Positions 10,424 to 25,400 of a stretch of 64,000 nucleotides of DNA are shown in pieces; the first letter of the stretch is position 1, and each line of letters begins with the position of its first letter. Both the position numbers and the translations under genes were made by a program. The notes below the pieces were generated by a model. It saw only the letters and a list, made by a program, of their open reading frames with translations, ran no database searches and had not been told where the DNA came from. The stretch comes from Diphasiastrum complanatum (taxonomy: Eukaryota > Streptophyta > Lycopodiopsida > Lycopodiales > Lycopodiaceae): positions 20,194,036 to 20,258,035 of the forward strand of contig CM055092.1 of the NCBI GenBank assembly GCA_029204225.1, given 5' to 3'.

Positions 10424-13400
10424 ATGGCGCATTCGTTAGAGAGTGCAGCAGCGAATGCGTTGCGACTAGTACTGGAGCGGATAGAAGTAGCTGTTCACCA
10501 AGCAGGTCGTTCTTCCTCACAGGTACTGCTACATCCTCATCCCATATTTCCCTCTGTACTTTCTTTCATTGCGCATCGAGAGTCCAGATCAATGGCATGC
10601 TAAGAATATCCTTGATGACGTGTTGTTTTTGAAATAATGGCCTGCTTTGGCAGGTGCGGTTGGTTGCTGTGAGCAAGACAAAGTCTGTTTCGGTGATCAA
10701 AGAGGTGTATGATGCCGGCCATCGCCATTTTGGCGAGAATTATGTTCAAGAACTCATAGACAAGGCACCTCAGGTCAGTCAGCTTTTTGTTAGGCTGAAA
10801 GATCTCATAATTGGGAACAGTTTGCAGGCGATACCATTTAAGGACATTTGAGTTGTGATTCGAATCCATGTCATTTTCTTTCAGAAATGCCAAATTTTCA
10901 TGTTTGACTCGAGCTCCTACTACATAAATTGAAAAACCCTAATTTTTCAGTCAAATTCAAAAAAATTACTGAAAAATGGTGGGAAACTTCAAACTTTTTT
11001 TTTCGATTCGTTACAATCAATGTTTGAATCTTGCTAAAGAAGCGGGATGCATTGGAACTATGGTTGGGAATGTTTGTATTGAAATTATTCAAAATATCAA
11101 CAAACAAATTCAATTGTGTTCTAATTAGCAAAAGTCCTCTCTTTCATGGACTAGCTTTTACATGATAATGTCAGTTGTGCCCTATATGTACAAAAATATA
11201 CATGGCAACGCCGCAATGTGTTGTCACTTATATGCACAATAGTAGCATGCTATCATGCCTTAATGCCTACAAAAGTAACATCTTACCCGCATGAATCAAC
11301 TCAAAAACTTAGGAGTATACTTCCTTTCTTTTTCCGCCAAGTTGAATTCAAAGAGGCTTGCTCATGGGCCTAGTGATTTATTATTTCGGCTATGTGGCAA
11401 ATGTCAAGTTGGGCTGGTTAACGATTGTAAAAATAGTTCATTTTTCCATGTGCAAACATACTATTGGGGCGGGCAATAAAGCCCATTAACAAAAGCCCGA
11501 CTTTAAGATACAAGGGTTGACATTAGTTAGAATTGAACATGCAATATCGTTATAGCTCAATGCATGAGCTCTATTCAAGATATGCTAATTGAACTTCTTT
11601 CAATGTATGCAGCTTTCAAATGATATTCAATGGCATTTCATTGGCCACCTTCAAAGCAACAAAGCAAAAAATCTTGTTGGTGAGATTGCTACGAATATTT
11701 ATTATTCAAACATTGAATAAAATTGGAAATTAGCATTGTCGAGTTTTGTTAGTTAAGCTGCTTTAGAAGATTTGCATGTGATAATTTGAAAAAGAAGCCT
11801 TTTTTCAATATTGGATGTCTATGAGAGCCTTGATTTCCTTCTTATATGATTTTTTTGGCATTTATGAGATATTTCAGCTAATGTGCCCAACTTATACATG
11901 GTGGAGAGTGTTGATAGCACCAAGGTATATTCCATTCTTGATGTTTTTTGATGTGCATTGTTTTTTTTCTAGGAGAATGCATCTATAAGGTTAGTCCATG
12001 TTATCTTCTTATTTCATGCATTATATTGTCCAACAGGCAACTAATAGCAACCATTATCTTTCTTCTAGTTCGTTCTTGCAAGGAACACAATAAACTTTTG
12101 CCTTATCTTAATTTTAGATGTTTATAGGATGAAGCCTCTAGAGTAATGTCTAGTGGAAAATAGTCCCTTCATCCATATTTTGTATGTAATGTGCGCACTT
12201 TATTCAATAATTTTAGCTAGCACACTTGGGTGCTTGTAGATGAGTCGGTTTGGAAAGAAGTTATTTTTTTTTAAAAAACTTTTCACTTGTAATTCACCTA
12301 TATCTTAATTTTTTGGAGCACTTGGAAAATGTTAGCCCTAGACTTGCAATGGACGATTATCAATGACACTATAATTCTAAACTTTTCCTCATATTTAAGC
12401 ATGTTGCACTAATGTTGATCCTTCACTTGCCATTGTACAGATTGCTAATTCTTTAGATCGAGCTGTCTCAGGGCTTGAACGAAAATCACTAAAAGTTTTA
12501 GTGCAAGTCAACACTAGTGGCGAAAAATGTAAAACCTCTTCATGGCTACCAATCTTGGATAGGTTTCATTTGGTAAATCAAAACTTTTTTGAAGTTTTCT
12601 AAATGCATGAGCAATGAAATTTGTGAACTAGAAATATTACGTTCTAATAGACAAAATTGAAGCTACTTAGAAATTTTCTTACAAGCGACCATTGAGTAGT
12701 GGGATTCTCTAAAGAAAGCATGGTTAACAATCATTCAAAATGTTTCTTTTCATGAATTTCAGAACTTTGCCAAATATGATTTCATAACATCTCTGGAGTG
12801 TGGAAGTTTTGTGAAATTTTTTTTTTTGTGGAAAACCTAGAAACGTTGATAGCTTTAAAAAAACAACATTGCATTGGTAGCCAAAAAGAAAATACAATAA
12901 TGTTTGTATGGGAACTATAGAGAAAAAAAATGCAAACCTATTATGTTGTTAGGCTTAGAAACCTCTTCTAACCAAAACAATCGGAACGTATTGTATGTTC
13001 CGGAATGTACTTGGTCGGAAAGTAGTCTACCTGGGAAAACAAAAAAATATTTACTTCAAGTCTGATTACATCATCTAATGGCCTCTTTAGTAATTAAGCT
13101 GAGCATAGTAGATATTTGGAACATGGTGAAGGCCAATGCATTTCTAAGTCGATTTATCTTGAAAATGAGGAAACCAAGTTTAATCTTGATTTTGAGAGAT
13201 GACTCGTGATAAATATCTGAAACATAAGATAAATTTGCATTTGATGTTTATTTGTGATTGTTTGCAGTTGTAGGAATTTGATTCTTGGTACCTACAATAT
13301 TGAATTTTAAAATATCTCCACGTTTCCAATCAATCCTAACATGCCTCATCTTGAGTTCGCAACTCTGCCTTGTGGCACCACCTCGTGCCATATCTATTTG

Positions 13401-16400
13401 TTTGATTCCTTTTTTTCATGTTAGATACTATTCATGTATATTGTCCTTCATGCTTCATTATGTCCCATGTTCTTGTGTCAATTCACCTTACGTTTTTGTA
13501 CGTTGAGCTCTATTGGGAATTTATATTTAAGCTCTTGTTAGAATGCTTCATGCTAGAAATTTTATGCATGGTTGTTACATAACCACGAAACTTTTTTTAT
13601 TTATTTTGCCATGTTTTGGAACGTTCTGGAATGGGCGACTATGGTAATAGGGTCCTATACATTTATTGATTGAATTGCAGTGAAATAATGTATCAATGAT
13701 AACAAGTACTCAAGTGCTATTTATGCCTAGGAGTGATACTTACGTCCTACAAAGAACTACTTGATCGTGAGATTAATATCCAACAAACTATTAGGTTTGG
13801 CAATAGTAATGACGAAGTAAGAATAGCAGTAACAGACCATGTAGGAGCAAGTCATATTGAAGAGTTACGTGCTGTTGAGGTAGACAGAAGAGCAAAGAAG
13901 AAGGAATTTTGCAAGTATAGATGTGGAACATGCTTTGAAATCAAGGGAAAGGGCAAAAACAAGGTGTGTTAGAAGGAAAGGCCAAGGGCAACAACAAAAC
14001 AAATAGGAAGGTGACAACTTCAAAAGCTCATTGGCACTAGATTGTCATTTTGCTAGTAGATACCAAACAAAAAGTTTGATAAAAAAGGAAAGAAACCGCA
14101 TGCAAGCTACTATTTTGAAGATGTAGAAGAGAAGAAAGTCAAAATCAGGAAGATTAAAATTTTTCTAACTACATCTTTGATTGCTCATCATCAAGGTTGT
14201 AAATGTTTCATTATTTTGACTTGGGTCCCTAAACAAAGAGTCATAGCAAAGAAATGTTTACTATTTCTAGAGACCTTATGGGGATGAGAGAACACGAAGT
14301 GAACATTAAGAGGGAGGAATGTTAGATTTTACTAGTATTGTTTACTTTGTGGTATTATTTTACATGTTTAATTATTTTACTTCTTGGGCCGTTTGTACCA
14401 CTCCATCTAGTATAAAGTAATGATTGGTCCCACGAGTGGAGTCTTTTGTGTGCATAGTGACTAGGGTTTTCAAGCATGCTTGTCATTGGCCACGCTTGTT
14501 TGATCTGATTCTTTGTGTTAATGTGAAAATCTTGTTGATATCACAATTCAGAAAACTCTAGAAGGCTTCAGATCCTATCTTCTTCATCACGATGATCAGC
14601 ACAGACATAATTGGATCAAAGATCATAAATAGGCCTAGTATTAAAGTGAGTAGGTAGAGATGATGCTTGCAGCTGTCATGGTAGTGGGCTATGTTGGTGT
14701 AGAAGCATTTGATGTATGTGAAAGCAGCTGCATAATAGCATCGAACTTAGCATTTATGGAGTTGGTATCTATGTGATTGTCTCAGTAGCGTTCATCGTAG
14801 CAACAATATCCTCCATAAATGGAGAATTGGATGTCGCACGTTCACAAGATATGATAATACTTGAAGTATCCACAAAATGCAATGCACCCTATAAAATGTG
14901 GATTTTTATATGAACTCTAAACTCACACTCACGATGACAGTTTGAAAAAGATCCGTGGAGGAATGCTTATGTAGATAAACCATAATAAAGCAGCAGTATT
15001 TAAAGCCTTTACCATTAAAGCTCAGCTAGATTTTATGAAGTATTAAGCTTAGACTAGATGCTTAGTAGGATAGAGCATTTAAGATCAGAAATATCCAGTG
15101 GGTATTTCTGCTCTGTCTCCTGCTTTGATAAGTGTAACCTTCTAGTGCGTGAAAGCATGCTAGTCCTGTTTAAACAGATTGCGGGGCTTTCTGCTACGCT
15201 TTACTAGGTCTGCAAACTGAATGTGCCTCTTGATTCTAACACCTTGTTTCATGCAGCAAAATCAGGAGTTGAGCCTTCTGAATGCATTGAACTTGCAAGG
15301 CATGTGTATACACAGTGCCCAAATCTGCAGTTTTCTGGGTTGATGACTATTGGCATGCTTGATTATACTTGCACACCTGAAAACTTTAAGGTTTGGCTGA
15401 ACTATATCAGTTAACTTTCCATGCAAAGGCTTCTTAGTCAAGTTTAGATCTTACCCAATGCTTAATGTACCTGCATGTAGCTAGTGTATACAAGTTAATA
15501 CGAGATCTGCCAATCAAGAAAAATATGTATCTATGATTTACAGAAATGTATCACTTTATCCATAGAGAATATCTGATCGGACAAATCAGGTTGTTTGTGC
15601 AGATGTTGGCGAATTGCAGGGAGGAAATTTGCACAGCACTTGGTATTCGAGAAGAGGGCTGTGAATTGTCAATGGGCATGTCTAATGACTTCGAGTTAGC
15701 AGTAAGTGGTTTGCTTTACTATAGACCATATTGAAAAGTTTGAAAAAAAAATCGGATAAGTGAAATTGATGATTTGAGAATTACAGTGTTGTATAAATAA
15801 AAAGAAATGCATAAGATGATGTTGCTATTTCTTAAAAGCATAAATAACAGCAAGTAGAATACGACGTTTTATCACGATGAAGTCGATGAGATTCATGGGG
15901 AATGACACCTGATGCTTGATGAAGAATAGCACCAATGCATACAAGACTAGCATTAGTCAACTGCATTTTCTGGTCAAAGTCAAGGAGCGAGAAGATAGGT
16001 GTAGTGACTATAAGATAATCATTGAGATCAAAAGTCTGATCAAAAGTAGAATGTTTTTGTAAAAGGACATGCCAAGGATAAGCGATGTTAGAAGATAATC
16101 AAAAAGATCAAAAGAATGTTGATATAAAGACTGTTAGAAGTAAATGACTATGCTAAAGTTAATCCATAGGTTACTTTGACCTAGAAGGTCGAGATTTGTG
16201 TAACCATGGGTATTTAGTTATTTAGGCCATGTTAAGTTTGTCAGATGTCTTAATTTGTGATGGACCCAATTTTGGCCATGTATTGACTCGTGGGTCCTTA
16301 GAGGTCTAATTTGGTTTAGGGGCCCTATCTTGACTTTTGGGGGTGCCCTACATTCAGTAAGTAGGTAGAGTACATATTGGCTTATTGTGTCACATTTTTC

Positions 16401-19400
16401 AGTTTTGGCTAAGCATTGCTCTTCATTACTTGTGTTGTTGTTTTGTCTCTCTCTCTCTCTTAGAGGAGGGCGCCCAGCCTCTTCTCTCTTGTGTCTTGTG
16501 GAGATTGATTGATAGCTAGATCTTGGTGCCTTGACTCTTGTTTTCCTTCATGGTATCAGAGCTACCGGATTTGCAGCAAGCTTGTATGTTGGCGCCCTAC
16601 CAGAAGAGGAGCTACTCTACTTTTTGTTCTGAAATTTCAGCATCCTGCTGATTTTTCCAAGTGGAGTTTGGATCAGCTTTTTTGTCTCTTTTCAGGTTGA
16701 AGGAGGGCGCCCATCACAGATCTTGGAGGAGCAACTTCTGGTGCCCAAAAATCAGCATCTCAAATCTGATTTTTTTGCAGCCAGTTTTCAGCAAGTTTTG
16801 TTTGGAGGAGGGCGTTCAAAAATCTGCTTTTGATTTGGGGTTTTGGAGCCTTCTTACCTTGTTGTTTTTTTTTCAGGTTTGCAGTTGTGAAGGAGGGCGC
16901 CCAATATTCAGCAGACCCTATTGTGGGTTAGGGCAAATTTGTAAACAAAGAACCGATAGCTTCTGATTCTTTATCGGGCAAATGTGTAGTTACATGATGA
17001 AGAATCTTCTCATAACGAAAGGGCTGTGGGATCTGGTCAATGGTGATGAGGAAAGGCCTCCTTCTTTGGCACCTTCTACACCTCGTGGATCATCATCTTC
17101 TACATCTTCGGAAGAACAAAAGAAGTGGGTTAGAAGGGATGCACAAGCACGTTCTACGGTTGCTCTTGTTGTGAAAAGATCTATCTTACCTCATATTAGG
17201 TCTTGTAAGACATCTAAAAGTGTGTGGGATAGACTTTATACTATGTATAGATTCAAAAATCCAGCAAGAGTGGTGTATCTCAAAAATCAACTTTCTTTGT
17301 TGAAGATGCAAGAAAGGGATCAAGTGACCAATCACTTGACGAAGATCAAGGATCTTCGTGAGGAGCTTTTCAATATTGATGAGATAATTGAGAATGCTCA
17401 ATTTGTTTCCATTACTCTCAACTCATTGCCTTCCTCTTATCTTCCATTTGTTTCATCTTTGAGTATCTCTCTTAGGGGACATCAACTCTCCTTTGATGAA
17501 CTTGTTGGGCTGCTTCTTCAAGAGGAGCAAACGAGGCAGAATTTTGTGGGTGACACTCAACAAGATCAAGCTTTCTTCACGAAAGGCAAGGGCAAAGGCA
17601 AGTCAAAAGGAAAGGGGAAGCCCCCTTCCAAGAATGAGCAAAAGCCCATTGGAGGTCAAAATGTCAACACTCAAAAGAAGAAAGGGAAGTGTCATTATTG
17701 CTATCAAGGATTGTAAGAAAAAGCTTGCGAAAGAGGAGAGTAAAGGAATTGATATTAGTGCTTCACTTGATACTTTGGAGCAAGAGTTTGAAGCTAGTGA
17801 TGATCTCTTCAACCAAGGCTATGCTTTTGTGTCTAATATTGCTTCTACTAATACTTCTACATCTATGAGGAATTCAGGTTCTGTTTTGCAAGTTGCTGAT
17901 TTTCAGCCGATTGAATGGGTGATTGATAGTGGTGCTACTCGTCATATGACTTCTCGCAAAGAAGCATTCACTAAATTAGTGAAAGTGCAAAATGGAAGCA
18001 AGGTACAAGGTGCGGATAATGCATCTTATTCTGTTCATGGAATTGGAATTGTAGCCATCATTCTGCCTAATGGTGAAGAAAAGTACATTAAGAATGTGCT
18101 TTATGTTTCGGGAATCAAGAAGAATCTTCTTTCGGTTTCAACTATGTTGAATCAAGGGCTAGTTGTTGAATTCAAAGAAGATAAGTGTTTTGTCAAGGAT
18201 CCTAAAAGATCTCTCTTGATTATTGTTTCGGGAACAATGCATGCTAGCTTATTCATTATGGATACCTATTAGCGACGAATTCCCTCTACATGTCTTGTTG
18301 CTTCTACATCACAATCATTGGAGTTGACTGAATTGTGGCATGCAAGGTTTGGACATCTTAACTTTGCTAGTTTGAAGAAGCTGAAGACATTTAATATGGT
18401 AGAAGATATTCCTACTATTGAGCAGCCGGAAGGGCATGTATGCGAGGGATGCATACTTGGAAAGTTTCAAAGGAAATCTTTTCCAATTGATGGAACTATA
18501 AGGGTTCTTGATAAATTTGATTCGGTTCATAGTGATGTTTGTGGTCCAATGAGGACCGAATCCATTGAGAAGTGCATCTATTTTGTGACTTTTATTGATG
18601 ACTTTTCCCGTTTTACATTGATCTATCCTATGAAGGCTAAATCGGAAGTTTTTCAACATTTCCATGGTCGGAAATCAGTTTGGGCATTCTTTGAAGACCC
18701 TACGCACCGATCGAGGAGGGGAATACATCAAGAGTACGTTCGGTGCATTTCTTCGAGAGAAGGGAATTTTACATCAAATGACAACTCCCTATACGCCTCA
18801 ACAAAATGGTGTTGCCGAGCGAAAGAATCGCACGCTTATGGAGATGGCCCGTTGCATGCTCAAAGCAAAGGGATTACCTCACAAGTTTTGGGCTGAAGCG
18901 GTTATAACGGCAGCATACATAAGCAATCGTTGTCCTACTAAAGCATTGAAAGTATTAACTCCTTATGAAGTTTGGTATGGGAAGAAGCCTTCAATCTCTC
19001 ACTTTGGCATTTTTGGTTGTACGGCTTATGCTTTTGTTGGCTATAGTAGTGAAAGCAAAGGCTATAGGATGTTCAATTTGAGCACTAACAAGATTATTGT
19101 TAGTTGTGATGTGCATTTTGATGAAAAGAATTCATTAGATGTGGCCCCAACTCACATCTTAAAGGGGGACAACCCACATAGTGTGAATGTTGAAGTTTTT
19201 CTAGATTTGGTACCATCTTCTATTTTTGGAGATAAGGGGCAGCAATCAACCAGTTTCGAACTGCCCAACAACTCATCAAGTTTAGAGCCTAATGTTCATC
19301 AAGAACCACCCATTGTTGCTCAAAATCAGCCTGCAGGAACTGTTGGACAACAAGGACCAGTTTTGGAAGATCTTGGACAGCCAAGTGCAGTGTTGGAAGA

Positions 19401-22400
19401 TCTTGGACAGCAAATTGCAAGAAGAGACATGGCTGTTGGACAGCCTAAAAAAGTCCCACGGTGGCTGTTGTCGACTTTGCGAGACAACAAAGTAAGTTCA
19501 TTTTATCATGGAAAGACACGTGCCTCTACAAAATCAGTGGACTATGCTGATTTTTCAAATTTTGCTCCTACATCTCATGGAGACGTTGCGGAAGAACCTG
19601 ATTTTTATGAGCAGGCCAAGGGAGTAAAATGTTGGGAGGATGCGATGCAAGATGAGTATGACTCAGTCATGAAGAACTAGATTTGGGTTCTTGTTGATCT
19701 TCCTCATGGGAAGAAGGCAATTGGTTCTAAATGGGTATACAAAATCAAGTATAAGGCAAATGGTACCATTGAAAGGTACAAGGCAAGGCTTGTTGCCAAA
19801 GGCTATGCTCAGCAAAAGGGAATTGAGTATGAGGAGACTTTTTCTCCTACTGCTCGGATGAGTACCGTGAGGGTAGTAACCTCTTTGGCTGCCCATTTTG
19901 GTTGGCGTTTGCGGCATTTTGACATAAAGATAACATTTCTCAATGGTGATCTCAATGAGGAAGTGTACCTTCAACATTTGTTGTCTTCTCAAGAAGGCAC
20001 TTTATGGACTGAAGCAAGCCCCGAGGATGTGGTATCAAAAGATACATGCCTATTTTTGTGATCGTGGGTTTACTAATAGTCCTAGCAAATCTACTCTTTA
20101 TGTCAAGCATACTTAAGATTATATCATCATTATTTTGCTTTATGTTGATGATATTATTGTTACGGGAAGTAATGAGCAGCATATTGATGCCTTAATACTT
20201 GATCTTGATACGGTTCTTGAAACCTCAGATTTAGGCATATTGCACTTTTATCTTGGTCTTGAATTTGTACAAGAAGGGGGTGGAATTTTCATCTCTCAAG
20301 AACGCTACATTGGGCAGATTTTGAAGCGGTTCAAGATGGAAGATTGCAAGCCGGTTGCTACACCTATGGAGACATGCCTGAAATTAAGTAGTCAAGGTGA
20401 TGGTGAACCATTTGATACTACTTTATATTGTCAAGCTATTGGCTGTCTCATTTACCTATGTAATTCAAGACCAGACATTTCTTATAGTGTCAATTCATGC
20501 ATGCCCCGATGACATCACATTGAAAAGCGTTGAAGAGGATCTTTAGATATCTTAAAGGAACAAGAAGTCATGGACCAATGTTTTGAGGGCTCGTTTCGAA
20601 ACACGTTCGAAACTCGTTTGAAACGATTGGTTTTGGTTCAAAACGAAAATTTTTTTAGGGTTTTTTTTTTTTTGAATGTGTTTTTGAGGGTTTACACATG
20701 TCATAGACAATCCGGTAACAAGTAGATACATCCAATTTCATAAGAATGCTCTAAGAATGCAATTCAAGAGGAGAAGCTTTAGTATCAGGATTCAGTATGT
20801 GGTCACTGCCAACTGGTCACGACTCAGTGCTCACTTGACACTTTCCTCAGTCAATTATTGAGATTGTCACCATTCATGAATCATCATATATATTACATAT
20901 TACAGTCTCAATTTTCAAGAACTTCCAAAAATTGTGAAGTTTAAACAGTAAAGTTACAAACTAATAACTATTATCTATTATCTATAGAAGTTAGAACTTT
21001 CAACTTTCAACTTTCAACTTACTACTTAGTACTTAGAAGTCACTAGTTAGTACTTACAAGTTTGAAGTTACAACTTACAATTTACAAATTACAAATTACA
21101 ATGCAGTGTGCACTGACCACTAACTTGGAAGTAACTTCAAGTTGGCAGTGGGCACTAAGTTCTAACTTCTAAGTAGTAAGTAGTAAGTTCTAACTAGTAT
21201 TAAGTAACTACTAAGAATTTTGAATTTACAAATCAGACTTCAGGGAATCACAAATTACAATTCAAGAGTCAAAAGTTTAAACTTTTAAGTTTAAAGTAAA
21301 CTGTAAAAGCAATGATGCTATCATGTTGCATAAATAACAAGAGTGTCAAGCGTGGCCTCGGCCCTCAAGGCTCAAGGCTGAGGCCCCATGAGTCTGAAGT
21401 CAACTGTCATATGTAAACAGTAATATGTATAACTACTATGTTAGAGCCCTCAGCCTAGAGTATGCTACTAATAACTATCATCTATGATCTATGCTGAGCA
21501 GTGAGTGCCCCCCCCCAATGCCCATCCAGGCTCTAGCCTCTAGCTGCCCGCCTCGGACGCTGTCGTCGTGGAGGCACTGGCATGTCCTCAGGCTCAATGT
21601 CATCCTCCCCATCATCAGAGTCACCCTCATCCTCCTCATCCGATCCCTCACCCTCAGTGGCGGATTCCTCTCTGAGTCAGAGCTAGAGGGACTCTCAGAG
21701 GTGTCTGAGACTGCTACATGGCTCGGGCCCTCTCTATCCAAACCATTTTGGGGTGAAGCAATAACTTTTGCTAACTATTTGTGCAATAGATTGCCAAACC
21801 AAGCCATTGGAGGAATCACACCATTTGAAGCTCTATTTGGAGAGAAGCCCAATCTCAAGGATCTCAAAGTTTTTGGATCCACTTGCTATGTACACCAATC
21901 CTTGGATAAGAGGAAGAATGATGCAACATCCGTCAAAGGCATCTTTGTGGGATATGGTGAGAATATCAAAGGTTATAGAGTTTTCAATTCTATCACTAGC
22001 AAGGTGATAGTGAGTAAGGATGTTATTTTTTATGAAGGACATGCTTGTGATTTGGATGATAATGCTACTGATCATCTTAATGCCAAGGATCATGCTAGGA
22101 TGGAGGAGGAGCTTCCAAGTGAAGAAGAACTTGAGGATCCACCTCAAGATGCAAGAACTCCAAGAACTCCAAGAAGATCTACAAGGGCAAGGTTCGAGCC
22201 ATTGAGGCTCACCTATGATGGTCAAGGTGATCAAAGGGAAGGCTCATCATCATTCACATCTTACACCTTTCTTACTTCAATGTTAGATGAGCCAACATGC
22301 TATGAAGATGCTTGTAAGTCTAAAAGTTGGATGGATGCTATGCAAGTAGAGTATGATGCTCTTATTGAGAATCATACTTGGGATCTTGTGGATCTTCCTC

Positions 22401-25400
22401 AAGGGAAGAGACCTCTTGATTACAAGTGGGTATTTAGATTGAAGTATAATCAAGATGGATCAATAAGCAAGCATAAAGCTAGGCTTGTTGCCAAAGATTT
22501 TTTACAAACCGAAGGCATTGATTATGATGAGACTTTTGCTCTTGTGGCTAAGCTTGTTACTATCAGGTTGATCATTAGTCTTGCTGCAACCTTCAATTGG
22601 GAGCTATTCCAACATGACTTCACAAATGTATTCCTCAATGGTTATTTGGAGGAAGAGATCTACACGAGGCAACCCGAGGGCTTCATCAAGGCAAAGCATG
22701 AAGGAGAGGTGTGTTTCTTGAAGAAGAGCCTTTATGGGCTCAAGCAAGCACCTAGAGCATGGTACTCTTAGACTAAACTCTTTTCTCATTTCCATCAATT
22801 TTGTAATGAGTGCCTATGATCCATCATTGTACATAAGATTTCATGATGGCATGATCATTATTCTTGTTTTGTATGTAGATGACATTATCTTGAGTGGTAA
22901 TGATCTAGATGGAATTAGAGATGTAAAAATTGCCTTAGCAAAAGAGTTTAAGATGGTAGATCTCGGCCTATTAAGCTTCATTCTTGGAAGAGAGGTTATT
23001 AGAGGATGTGACCTTAGCTTCATTTGTCAATCTAAATATGCTACATCCATCCTAGATAGATTTGGAATGAAGAATTGTAAAGGCGTTGAGACACCAATGG
23101 AGCAACATGTAAAAGCATCTATTGGTTGTGATGAAACATCCTTTGAGGACATCACATTATATAGAAGGCTTATTGGCTCCTTGATCTATTTAACTATAAC
23201 TAGACCTGATCTTAGTTATAGTGTTGGAAAGTTAAGCCAATTCATGCAAAGTCCTCTAGTTTCACATTGGAAGATGACCAAAAGAGTTCTTAGATACATT
23301 TCATCTACTAAGAATTTTGGCATTTTGTATAGAGGGACTAATCTTGGCTTAAGAGCCTATAGTGACTCGGATTTTGCAGGTGACAAAGTGAAGAGAAGAT
23401 CAACAAGTGCCTTTGCCACCTTTCTATGTGATGGAGTAGTATCATGGCTTTCCATAAAGCAAGATACCATCTCCCTATCTTCCACAGAATCTGAATACAA
23501 GGCCTTGACATCAACATGCAAGGAGGTCTTGTGGCTCAAAAGGCTATTGGCGGAGCTTCATGTCATTGAGGAGGAGATTCCTATCATCTATTGTGACAAC
23601 CAATCAGCCCAATCACTTGCAACTAATCCTACATTCCATGCAAGGAGCAAACACACGAAATTGCTCATCATTTCGTGAGGGAGAAAGTGCAAGCCAAAGA
23701 GATCAAACTCCAACATGTGCCATTATCAAGTTGCTTGGCTGATTTGTTTACTAAATTTTTACCTAAAGATTCATTTGTCAAGCTTAGATTATTCTTCGAC
23801 ATGATTCTGTGCCATACCTCTGTAGTTGTGGTAAGTGTGGGTGGTGGAGGGTTAGGTATGGTTGTGAAAAGTTACTACTATTAAGTTTTAACTAGCAGCT
23901 AGCTTAAGCCTTAGACTTCAAAGTTCATACATATTAGTAATTACATATACATACTACATAGATGAATACATATTACATACCTGGGTCCTGAATACATATT
24001 ACAAATTACAATTTACTAATTACATAGTACATACCTGAATAAATTCAAGTCATCCATGAGTGCATCATGATCCCTGGGATCAGGATAGATAGGGGAGACG
24101 TAGGAATGCCATCCTTGCGTGAGCTCTCGATCATGGAATTGATCCTTCGTTCTCCATAGTGGATGAAGCAAGCAAGCCACGACATGCAGAGGTTGATGGA
24201 ACCACTGCCATCTGCCTAGAAATAGGCCCCTTACTTCTTGCAGCCTGCAAACAATCAGGACTCAGGAGTGAAGTTTGAGGCTTGAGCATTCAGGTCTCAA
24301 GATTCAAGAACTATTAAGTTTTAACTAAATTCTAATCATGAATGTCAATGAACATTGAAGATTCAAGAATCTACTTTGAAACGTTTAACGTAGTTAGTAG
24401 ACTCTAGTAATATAGTATATACCTGTCAGGAGCCATGGTGGTGCAACTCTGAAGCTGCTCTCCCAACTTATCCATAAACTCATAAAGAAGGCCTAAGGTG
24501 GAACCCTCTCTATCAGTAAGGCGAAGCACACTATAGATGGGCTGCATGGATATGACAATGGAGCGTGCATCATCCCAAAATGAAGTCCCCATCACGATCG
24601 CCTCAAATCTCCTGGCCTTGGGCTCTCGTGATCGGCCTCACTCTACCCAATGGGGTGAAACCACTGTCATCCTCAAGCTTCCATGCACTTTTATGAGCCG
24701 CTCCAAAACAATGAGCATATAGGCAAACCTAGGATGAAAATCATGAAATAAGATTTGTAATTGGTCATAGCCTATAGGCAACAAGCAGGCTATACTATAT
24801 AGCAAAATTCAAATTCTATGAGCACTGAAACTTGAAGCTAAAACAAAATTGCAATTTTCAAATAAAAAAATTGGAAACAGGTTGTCGGGTTGGAAGTTGG
24901 AACTTGGTTACCTAGTGGGGGCAGGCCTCAAGAGATCCAAGGTGGAATAGGACCTGAAGATGCTCAAGACCCTCCGTCTCTTGGTGACAGATCTCACCAA
25001 GATTCGTGCCATGTCTACAACCTCCTTGACCCAGGGTAATCTCCCAATGTCTTCAACTAGGAGGTCAAGACAATGTGCAGCACATGGACTCCAGGAAATC
25101 CAAGGGTACTTCTCATTCACCATCTTCCCCATGGCAACACAATTGGACGCGTTGTCCGTGACAACCTGCATTGGAATTCCGACAAAGGTCAAATCATAAC
25201 TCATGAACAATGAACATTCACCATTGAGCATTCCAAATGCAAATGTAAATTGCAAATGCAAATTGCAAATGTAAATGGCAAGTGCACACTGCAAATTGCA
25301 ACGTTCAAAACAATAATCACGATTCACAAAATGACTTGTAGCTTACTAAGTTCTAACTTCAAAGCTGAGAGCTCAATGTCGAAAGTTTCAAAGTTGAAAC

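Noticed and set aside
16050-16131. Similarity between the two flanks of copia B (16052-16095 and 28430-28480) as a long target duplication
   Set aside because: It is imperfect and offset from the LTR ends. A short tandem duplication in the older gypsy relic explains it.
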